Below are positions 1 through 5,168 of a stretch of DNA of 5,335 nt, piece by piece. The DNA is from Oscillospiraceae bacterium. Its GTDB lineage: Bacteria; Bacillota; Clostridia; Oscillospirales; Acutalibacteraceae. The position numbers and the translations under genes were made by a program. Position 1 is the stretch's first letter. Every line of letters begins with the position of its first letter. Location of the stretch: contig JAJXDX010000168.1 of the NCBI GenBank assembly GCA_021640185.1, positions 1 to 5,335 on the forward strand, in the 5' to 3' direction. The notes under the pieces were generated by a model. The model was given only the letters and a program-made list of their open reading frames with translations. It made no database searches and was not told the origin of the DNA.

Positions 1-939
1 GCAAAGGCTGTAATTCTTGCAATGGGCTGCCGCGAGCGCAGCCGCGGCGCGCTCTGCATCCCCGGCACCCGCCCCGCCGGGGTCTACACCGCCGGCACGG
101 CGCAAAGGCTGATGAACTGCGACGGCTACACGGTCGGCCGCCGGGCCGTGATCCTCGGCTCCGGCGATATCGGGCTGATCATGGCGCGCCGCCTGACGCT
201 CGAGGGCGCAAAGGTCGAGGCCGTGTGCGAGATCATGGCGCACCCCGGCGGTCTGGCGCGCAACCTTACGCAGTGCTTGGATGACTTCGGCATCCCGCTG
301 TATCTCTCCACCACCGTGGCCGAGATCCACGGCCGCGACCGCGTCGAGGGCGTCATCGTCGCCAAGGTCGACGAAAACCGCCGCATCCTGCCAAAAACGC
401 GGCGCTTCATCCCCTGCGACACGCTGCTGCTCTCGGTCGGCCTGATCCCGGAAAACGAGCTGACCCGCATGGCCGGGGTCTTGCTCGATCCGGTCACCGG
501 CGGTGCCGCCGTCGACGAGGACAGGCAGACCCAGATCCCCGGCATCTTCGCCTGCGGCAACGTCCTGCAGGTACACGATCTCGTCGATCTCGTGTCCGAG
601 GAGGCGGAGATCGCCGGGCGCGGCGCGGCGGCCTTCGTGCGCGGGCAGCGCAGGACGGGAGCTGCTGTGGCCACGGCGGCCGGTGACGGTGTGCGCTATG
701 TCCTGCCGCAGCGCATCCACACGGATGCGGGCGATACCCCACTGTTTTGGCGCGTCGCACAGCCGCACGGCCGCGTGCGCTACACCGTGCGCGCGGGGGA
801 CGAGGTGCTGTGCACCGCCGTCCGGCCAAAGGCCGCCCCCGGCGAGACGGAACGCATCGCCGTCCCCGGCGGCCGGCTGTCATCGGTCACCGGCACGGTC
901 ACCGTCAGTCTGGAAGAACTTGCGGAGGGACAAAAATGA
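1..939 (+). CDS. NAD(P)/FAD-dependent oxidoreductase, 5'-truncated by the window edge
   Basis: The reading frame is open from base 1 (Ala-Lys-Ala-Val-Ile-Leu-Ala-Met-Gly-Cys) to the TGA at 937-939, giving 312 residues without the N-terminal FAD-binding segment; the ATG at 22 is internal. Visible elements are the family stretch GCRERSRGAL near residues 9-18, PAGVYTAGTAQ at 25-35, a second Rossmann motif GSGDIG at 53-58 for NAD(P)H, the strand CDTLLLSVGLIPEN near 139-152, and the C-terminal FAD-contact motif PGIFACGNV at 180-188. This is the two-dinucleotide-domain disulfide-reductase-like fold. Family members usually follow a GlpA-type glycerol-3-phosphate dehydrogenase and precede a DUF1667 gene, as here, so a role in passing electrons from glycerol-3-phosphate oxidation to NAD(P) is likely. 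No CxxC redox pair is visible in the part present. Fold and cofactors are well supported; the substrate is inferred from gene order. Confidence 0.9.
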   Translation, partial: AKAVILAMGCRERSRGALCIPGTRPAGVYTAGTAQRLMNCDGYTVGRRAVILGSGDIGLIMARRLTLEGAKVEAVCEIMAHPGGLARNLTQCLDDFGIPLYLSTTVAEIHGRDRVEGVIVAKVDENRRILPKTRRFIPCDTLLLSVGLIPENELTRMAGVLLDPVTGGAAVDEDRQTQIPGIFACGNVLQVHDLVDLVSEEAEIAGRGAAAFVRGQRRTGAAVATAAGDGVRYVLPQRIHTDAGDTPLFWRVAQPHGRVRYTVRAGDEVLCTAVRPKAAPGETERIAVPGGRLSSVTGTVTVSLEELAEGQK

Positions 940-1280
940 AACAGCTCACCTGTATCGTCTGCCCGCGCGGCTGCACGCTCACCGTCCGTCAGGAGGACGA
1001 CGCCCTGCACGTCACCGGCAACGCCTGCCCGCGCGGCGAGCGCTACGCCGTCGCGGAGGTCACCGCCCCCACCCGCACCGTCACCTCCACCGTGCGCGTC
1101 GCCGACCGGCCGAATACGATGGTCAGCGTCAAGACCGCCGCCCCCGTCCCAAAGGTCGAGATCACCTCGGTCATGGCAAAGATCCGCGCCGCAAAGATCG
1201 ATGCCCCCGTGCATATCGGCGATGTCGTGATCCGCGACGTCTGCGGCACGGACATCGTCGCCACCATGGATCTTACCTGA
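936..1280 (+). CDS. DUF1667 domain protein, small four-cysteine partner of the oxidoreductase
   Basis: A 114-residue protein starting MKQLTCIVCPRGC. The ATG at 936-938 overlaps the upstream stop (ATGA), and the Shine-Dalgarno GGAGG at 924-928 sits inside the preceding gene, so translation is probably coupled. The N-terminal half has Cys6, Cys9, Cys13 and Cys31 in the arrangement CxxCPxGC...ACPRGERYA, typical of DUF1667 proteins and suited to binding a metal or Fe-S cluster. The C-terminal half (VPKVEITSVMAKI near 71-83, HIGDVVIRDVCGTDIVAT near 93-110) also matches the family and adds Cys103. Proteins of this family occur next to GlpA-like and NAD(P)/FAD oxidoreductases in clostridia and Thermotogae, so a redox subunit of an anaerobic glycerol-3-phosphate dehydrogenase complex is the best guess. 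Its biochemical role is not established. Longer in-frame upstream starts would lie inside the oxidoreductase gene and are unlikely. Confidence 0.9.
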   Translation: MKQLTCIVCPRGCTLTVRQEDDALHVTGNACPRGERYAVAEVTAPTRTVTSTVRVADRPNTMVSVKTAAPVPKVEITSVMAKIRAAKIDAPVHIGDVVIRDVCGTDIVATMDLT

Positions 1281-1346
1281 CCGCCGCCCGCCGATCGATA
1301 GGCACGGCACCCGCTCCATCCGCCCATTTCCCGCCACCGGTCAAGC

Positions 1347-1385
1347 AAAAAGCCGGGGCGATGCACCGCATCGCCCCGGCTTTTT
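1347..1385. terminator. Bidirectional intrinsic terminator between convergent genes
   Basis: Bases 1347-1364 and 1368-1385 are perfect reverse complements (18 bp) around the three-base loop ACC. The stem core is GCCGGGGCGATGC, flanked by AAAAA on the left and TTTTT on the right, so each strand reads as a GC-rich hairpin followed by a U-tract. It lies about 66 bases after the DUF1667 stop and 17 bases beyond the permease stop, where it can end both converging transcripts. Confidence 0.93.
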
Positions 1386-1401
1386 CGCCTTTGTTATGTG
1401 A

Positions 1402-2889
1402 TCACTCTTTCGCGGCCGCCCGGCGCTTTCTCTGCTCGATCAGCCAGAACCCCGCGCCAAGCGCCACCCACACCGCCAGCAGCAGGTACGACTGCGGGCC
1501 GATGCACACGCCGCTCAGGCCGGGGATCGGGATCAGCTGCAGCACCATAAAGATCACCGAAAACACGCTCCCGGCGATCGCCATGGCGCGCAGCGCAGGC
1601 ATCCGGTCTCCGTCGCGCCGCATCGTCACCAACGTCGACGCACACGTGAAGAAATAGCCGACCGACGCGCCGATGGCGGACATATCCAAAAACCAGCCCA
1701 GCGCCTCGCGCCCCAGCACCGGACCGGACAGCGAGATCGCGATACAGAACAGCAGCGCGTTTTTCGGCGTGCCGTGCTTTTCGTCGATCTTGCCGAACAC
1801 CGCCGGCAGATAGCCGTCGCGGCTCATCGAGAACATCAGGCGGCTCGCCGCCAGATAGAACCCCATGATCCCGGACAGCACGGCGCAGGATACCGCCGTG
1901 CCCACCAACAGCTTGCCGGGCAGCCCCAGCAGCCGCTCCGCCGCCGTCAGCAGCAGCCACGGCGTCGAGGCCGAACCGGCGATCAACTCCGGCCAGTTCT
2001 CCAGCGCCGCCGCGGCGATCGTGTTGTTCGCCACATAGACGAAGCAGCCGAACAGGATCGCCACCAGCATGATGACGTTGACCTTTTTGTGGGAGAACCG
2101 GAACTCCTCCGCCGCCTGCGGGATCGTATCGAACCCGACGTAAGCCCACGGCGCGATCGCGAACGTGGCGAATATCGCCGACACGATGCCGCCGGTCCCG
2201 GTGTGGGCAAACGGGTCGACGGACGTGTACGTGCCGTTCTTGACCGCCTCGGCCATCGCCGCTTTGTCAAAGCCCCACAGCGGCTCCAGATGGTCGAGCG
2301 ATGCCTTCCCGCTGCACAGCGCGGCGATCGTCAGCGTCAGCACGGAACCGACCAGCAGCGCCGCCAGGATCGTCTGCACGATGCCCGCCTTCTCCACACC
2401 AAGGATGTTGAGCACACCGAACAGGATCAGCACGGCCGAGGCCAGCAGGATCTCGCCCAGCCAGACGTCGAACCCGGCGATCTGATAATGGAAACCGAAT
2501 TTGAGGATGTCGGCCGGGCCGTCCAGCCCGTCCACGATCAGCCCGATCGCGGTCGAGTTCATCGGCACGTTCGTCAGATAGGCGGCGATCAAAAACCACC
2601 CGCACAAAAACGCCGCCCGTTCGCCGAAGCACGATTTGGCGAACGTGAACTCGCCGCCCGCCGCCGGGTATTTCGGCACCATGTAGGCATAGCTCAGCGC
2701 GATGACGATCATCACGGCCGCGCCGCACAGCATGGCGATCGCCGTTCCGGCCACGCCGGAGGTCGGCAGGAATTTCTTGCCGGGGTTGATGAAGCTGCCC
2801 CAGCCGATGATGCACCCAAAGGCGATCGCCCAAACGTGCGTCGGGCTGAGCCGCCGCTCCAGCGCGGCATCCGGTGTCTGTTTCGCCAT
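1402..2889 (-). CDS. APC-superfamily amino acid permease
   Basis: A 495-residue polytopic membrane protein, normal length for an APC transporter with about 12 helices. Hydrophobic segments lie near residues 18-36, 46-70, 92-118, 143-164, 169-192, 233-256, 271-294, 325-350, 378-394, 401-422, 434-455 and 465-485. Family signatures include FGCIIGWGSF at 24-33 (the unwound helix-1 glycine motif, with Trp replacing the usual Ser/Thr), the helix-6 region APWAYVGFDTIPQAAEEF at 246-263, and the cytoplasmic SRDGYLP at 356-362. The C-terminus IEQRKRRAAAKE is basic and cytoplasmic by the positive-inside rule. Start: ATG at 2889, with AAAGAGGA on the minus strand at 2898-2905 and eight bases of spacing. 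It most likely carries amino acids by proton or sodium symport or by exchange; specificity cannot be read from sequence. No clear promoter stands close upstream; the nearest AT-rich candidate is near 3320-3348. It ends at the shared terminator. Confidence 0.93.
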   Translation of the reverse strand: MAKQTPDAALERRLSPTHVWAIAFGCIIGWGSFINPGKKFLPTSGVAGTAIAMLCGAAVMIVIALSYAYMVPKYPAAGGEFTFAKSCFGERAAFLCGWFLIAAYLTNVPMNSTAIGLIVDGLDGPADILKFGFHYQIAGFDVWLGEILLASAVLILFGVLNILGVEKAGIVQTILAALLVGSVLTLTIAALCSGKASLDHLEPLWGFDKAAMAEAVKNGTYTSVDPFAHTGTGGIVSAIFATFAIAPWAYVGFDTIPQAAEEFRFSHKKVNVIMLVAILFGCFVYVANNTIAAAALENWPELIAGSASTPWLLLTAAERLLGLPGKLLVGTAVSCAVLSGIMGFYLAASRLMFSMSRDGYLPAVFGKIDEKHGTPKNALLFCIAISLSGPVLGREALGWFLDMSAIGASVGYFFTCASTLVTMRRDGDRMPALRAMAIAGSVFSVIFMVLQLIPIPGLSGVCIGPQSYLLLAVWVALGAGFWLIEQRKRRAAAKE

Positions 2890-3106
2890 ATCTTCGTTCC
2901 TCTTTCCGGCGGCACATGGCCGCCTTGTTCACTTTCGTTCGGCATTCGCTCGCCGCCGATCACGCGGCACAGCCCATAGCCGTCGATCACCCCGCCGCTT
3001 TTCTCGCCGCATCTCTGCCCGACACGACCGCAGTGCTCACCGCCGACCACACATGATCGGCCATATCCATCTCATCCGCCATCCATCGCTCGCACACGAT
3101 AGCCAC

Positions 3107-3296
3107 CGGCGATCAGCCGCCCGACGCGATCGACGTGCCAAGCCTTGCCCGCCGCCGATCATGCAGAATGTTCCGCAACGATCGGCCACTGGCCACGACC
3201 GCACGCGACCGGCCGCGTCCATCTCGTCCATCAGCCACCGTGCCGCTCATGCGCGCTGGCTTTTCGTGATCGGCCGTCAGCCGCCTGACGCGATCG
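3107..3296 (+). repeat. Diverged 26-base direct repeat, two copies
   Basis: Bases 3107-3132 and 3271-3296 match at 23 of 26 positions; both contain TCAGCCGCC or TCAGCCGCCT and end GACGCGATCG. The period is 164 bases. Looser similarity extends upstream: a CCATCTC(A/G)TCC block occurs near 3066 and near 3217, and a CACGACCGCA block occurs near 3023 and near 3195. This suggests an old tandem duplication inside the gap, now heavily diverged. Confidence 0.5.
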
Positions 3297-3534
3297 CAGC
3301 GTCTGCGATCAGTAAACGAATAAAAACGCATCCATCACTAGGCGGGCAAAGAAAAGCCGGCAGAACGACCGCATGGCCAAAGCCGGATCGCCAAATGAGC
3401 ATATCGACCCCCGCATGGTCACACACGTGTTTATCCGGCATCAAAACCGAGCCGCCGCGACCGCATCGCCCCTGCTCGGCCGATCCGCGCACGGCATCCG
3501 GCCATCTGTGCAGAACGGCCGTCTGTTTCCCGGC

Positions 3535-3563
3535 AAAAAGCGGCATTCCCTCTTTCCGCCGCT
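3535..3563 (-). terminator. Weak candidate terminator downstream of the hydrolase gene
   Basis: On the minus strand AGCGGC (3558-3563) can pair with GCCGCT (3539-3544) across a 13-base loop, followed by a run of five T (A on the plus strand at 3535-3539). It lies about 250 bases beyond the hydrolase stop in the right orientation. The stem is short and the loop large, so it is only a candidate. Confidence 0.25.
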
Positions 3564-3815
3564 CTCGTCCAAGGCGTAGTCTCGGCCGATCTCACGCTCT
3601 GCCGCTCCACCCCGGCTACAAACGATCCATTATCCCTCTGCGCACATTCTTGCCGCCCTTGCCGCCAAACCTTGACCGCTGTATCCGCCGCAGATCCGCC
3701 CACGGTTCGATGACCGCGTGCGTTGTCATCTCGTCCTCCGTTCTCGAACAGCCCACACTCGGCCGCCCTCTCGCCAACGGAGCCACGTTCTGCCGTCAGC
3801 AGATCCCGTTCGCTC

Positions 3816-4574
3816 TCAAAGCCCCGTCACATCAGCGACCGCCTCGGCGATCTGCGGCAAAAGCCCCGCGATCCGCGCCGCGTCCGTGCCGGATGCGGCC
3901 GGCGGGACGAACGTGCTCGTGCGCGGCGGCCTGCCGCACAGCACGCTGTACCACGTCAGCCCGGCCGCATAGCGCCCAAGATCGAAGCTCAAATGATACC
4001 CGTCGCGGCACAGGCTCTCGCCGCCCTGCCGGACGATGAACCCCGGCGCCCGATCGCGCAGCCGCTCGATGACCGTCCCCACAGGGATGATCTCGGCGTC
4101 GATGTCGGCCGCCGCCTGCCGGTATGCCGCCGTCAGCTGCGCGAACATCTGCTTGCGGTCGCAGCCGTAGCGGGCAAAGTCCGGATGATCCGCCCCGTCC
4201 TCATAGGCCCATGTTTGATGGATGAACAGCCGCGCCCCCGGACAACTCTCCCGCACGGCGGCGGCCAGCTCGTTGAGATAGGGCTGATAGCTGTCATATT
4301 CGCCGCTCGTGCCGCTCGATTGCTGCAGCGTGACCACGTCCCACGCCCGTAGGCGCAGCGCCTCCGGCAGCGAGATCGTGCCCACGCGCTCCCCGTTGAT
4401 CTCATCGTCATAGGCCGCCTCTCCGCTGCGTAAGTTCTCCGCATGGACACGCAGAGGACAACCGCCGATGTACAGGTTCTCGGCGTGCAGCTGTACACCG
4501 CCGCCCGCCGCGATCTCGTGCAGGAACTTCTGCGCATCCTGCGAGAAACTGTTGCCGATGCTCAGGACGTTCAT
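3816..4574 (-). CDS. DUF4886 / SGNH-fold hydrolase-like protein
   Basis: A 252-residue protein starting MNVLSIGNSFSQDA. The start is fixed by GGGAGG on the minus strand (4582-4587) seven bases before the ATG at 4574. The nucleophile motif G-N-S (Gly7-Asn8-Ser9) lies at the extreme N-terminus, as in DUF4886/SGNH members. An open frame continues 47 codons upstream to a TTG at 4715, but it lacks this motif and a ribosome site. Other family marks are YIGGCPL at 35-41 (block II glycine region), TLQQSSGTSG at 82-91, FIHQTWAYE at 117-125, and the C-terminal D-G-Y-H (Asp191, His194) that would complete a Ser-His-Asp triad. No signal peptide is apparent, so the protein is probably cytoplasmic. SGNH enzymes cleave esters such as acetyl groups on carbohydrates; the substrate here is unknown. 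It appears to be transcribed alone from its own promoter. Confidence 0.9.
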   Translation of the reverse strand: MNVLSIGNSFSQDAQKFLHEIAAGGGVQLHAENLYIGGCPLRVHAENLRSGEAAYDDEINGERVGTISLPEALRLRAWDVVTLQQSSGTSGEYDSYQPYLNELAAAVRESCPGARLFIHQTWAYEDGADHPDFARYGCDRKQMFAQLTAAYRQAAADIDAEIIPVGTVIERLRDRAPGFIVRQGGESLCRDGYHLSFDLGRYAAGLTWYSVLCGRPPRTSTFVPPAASGTDAARIAGLLPQIAEAVADVTGL

Positions 4575-4766
4575 TTTTTTGCCTCCCACACCATCGATCG
4601 ACAAGGACGCATACGCCTGCCGGCTCGTCTTTCCGGCGTTTTTCGTCCTTTTCAGCTTGGCGGACACCAATGGCCAAGGGCTTTGACACCGTATGGGCAC
4701 ATTGCAGCCCGACAAAACCGTGTGTTCCCCTGTCTATCGATGGCAGCATTGAATGAAACAAAATAT
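4575..4766 (-). promoter_or_regulatory. Untranslated leader of the hydrolase gene, about 190 bases
   Basis: The interval between the predicted transcription start and the ATG is unusually long for a single gene. I see no conserved riboswitch core or T-box sequence. A five-base-pair hairpin can form on the minus strand (GCCGG at 4633-4637 with CCGGC at 4619-4623), without a U-tract after it. The in-frame extension to TTG 4715 falls in this leader and is not convincing as protein. Any regulatory role is speculative. Confidence 0.35.
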
Positions 4767-4772
4767 GCTCAT

Positions 4773-4801
4773 AGTATACCCTAAAGCCGTCGTCCCGTCA
4801 A
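4773..4801 (-). promoter_or_regulatory. Sigma-A promoter for the hydrolase gene
   Basis: On the minus strand TTGACG (4796-4801) is followed after exactly 17 bases by TATACT (4773-4778). Each hexamer differs from consensus at one position. Transcription would start near 4766 and run leftward into the DUF4886 gene. Confidence 0.8.
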
Positions 4802-5065
4802 CCCTGTTCTCCAAACATCGCCCGCGTCCCATTCACATCGCTCACCATCCTCCCTGCAGCATGATCACCCATCCACATCCTCTTTGCATCGCAGCACGCT
4901 CCGCCGCCACCCGGCGCTTTCCGCCCCTTTCCCTCTGCACATGGCCCCTCATCGCTGTTCTCTCCTCCCACCGAACTCCGCGCGGACCGACCGGCCTTCT
5001 CTCCTCCTGCATTTTCCCGGCCGTTCTGCCAAAACGGCCCTTCTTTTCAGCAACAGAAAAAAAGG
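4802..5065. other. Pyrimidine-rich spacer between divergent promoters
   Basis: These 264 bases lie between the minus-strand hydrolase promoter and the plus-strand promoter at 5066. The plus strand is markedly rich in C and T. Open frames exist on both strands, but their translations are low-complexity, without ribosome sites or recognisable motifs. Apart from the hairpin at 5019-5039 I see nothing to annotate. Confidence 0.55.
5019..5047 (+). terminator. Possible rho-independent terminator just upstream of the RNA promoter
   Basis: GGCCGTT (5019-5025) pairs perfectly with AACGGCC (5033-5039) around a seven-base loop and is followed by CTTCTTTT. It points rightward and ends about 20 bases before the TTGACA at 5066. 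No plus-strand gene lies immediately upstream, so it may only block stray transcription into the RNA gene, or may be fortuitous. Confidence 0.35.
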
Positions 5066-5094
5066 TTGACAAAACCGATCAAAACGCATATAAT
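5066..5094 (+). promoter_or_regulatory. Perfect-consensus sigma-A promoter reading into the tRNA-like RNA
   Basis: TTGACA (5066-5071) and TATAAT (5089-5094) are both exact consensus hexamers separated by exactly 17 bases, with an AT-rich stretch upstream (5053-5063). Transcription should start near 5101 and give a leader of about 28 bases before the tRNA-like sequence. Such strength is typical of stable-RNA genes. No start codon with a ribosome site follows, which supports a non-coding product. Confidence 0.88.
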
Positions 5095-5128
5095 ATCATC
5101 GTTGTTCGCTGACACCACCAAACAATAC

Positions 5129-5168
5129 GGAGAGTTGTTCGAGCGGTCGAAGGTGCAGCACTCGAAAT
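5129..5168 (+). tRNA. 5' half of a tRNA-Ser(CGA), interrupted after the anticodon loop
   Basis: The sequence fits class II tRNA-Ser numbering without gaps: acceptor strand GGAGAGT (5129-5135), TG at positions 8-9, D-stem TTC, D-loop GAGCGGTCGAA with its GG pair and serine-type closing, GGT, purine 26 (G), five bases CAGCA (5156-5160), and the anticodon loop CTCGAAA (5161-5167) with T33, anticodon CGA (serine codon UCG) and A37. T5168 could be T39. The complement expected next, completing TGCTG, is absent, and so are the T-loop, the 3' acceptor strand and CCA within the window. One D-stem pair (T10-T25) is also mismatched. Either the gene is split by an intron or insertion and resumes beyond the window, or this is a truncated copy used in another RNA. 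Confidence 0.5.

Larger units (their letters stand above)
3055..3591. repeat. Dispersed octamer GATCGGCC, three direct and two inverted copies
   Basis: GATCGGCC occurs at 3055-3062, 3180-3187 and 3268-3275. Its complement GGCCGATC occurs at 3478-3485 and 3584-3591. The two inverted copies share the longer word CTCGGCCGATC (3475-3485 and 3581-3591). I did not see the octamer elsewhere in the window, so all five copies fall within about 540 bases of the gene-free gap. Direct copies lie to the left and inverted copies to the right. Function unknown; protein-binding sites or remnants of a diverged repeat are both possible. Confidence 0.6.
2890..3815. other. Long gap without a recognisable gene, rich in GATC and short repeats
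   Basis: These 926 bases separate two genes that both read leftward. No frame on either strand gives a protein I recognise: the translations are Arg/Ser/Pro/His-rich, change character freely and lack good ribosome sites, apart from the one serving the permease at 2898-2905. The plus strand is visibly richer in C than G. By eye there are about fifteen GATC tetramers in roughly 740 bases, well above chance, plus the two repeat families listed separately. An AT-rich island at 3310-3350 offers a weak minus-strand promoter (GGGCAA complement at 3343-3348, AT-rich -10 near 3319-3325), which would give the permease a leader of over 400 bases. The stretch may be a decayed gene, a long untranslated leader or a repeat-derived spacer. 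Confidence 0.6.

Noticed and set aside
503..1657. Long alternative frames overlapping the oxidoreductase and DUF1667 genes
   Set aside because: Arg/Pro-rich shadow translations caused by high GC; the real genes in the other frames are well supported by motifs.
2702..4039. A 445-codon open frame on the plus strand spanning the gap
   Set aside because: It is antisense to the start of the permease and the end of the hydrolase, has no ribosome site, and its translation is Arg/Ser/Pro/His-rich with no motif. The stop-free run across the gap is mildly surprising, but C-rich, T-poor composition makes stops scarce.
4619..4643. Plus-strand hairpin GCCGG/CCGGC followed by GTTTTT, terminator-like
   Set aside because: The stem is only five pairs with a nine-base loop, and no plus-strand gene reads into it; it lies in the leader of the minus-strand hydrolase.
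4575..4715. N-terminal extension of the hydrolase from TTG at 4715
   Set aside because: The 47 extra residues precede the family's N-terminal nucleophile motif, and the ATG at 4574 has a strong Shine-Dalgarno site at ideal spacing.
4842..5072. A 76-codon minus-strand open frame in the spacer between promoters
   Set aside because: Low-complexity Arg/Gly-rich translation without recognised motifs, and most of it reflects purine-rich composition of that strand.
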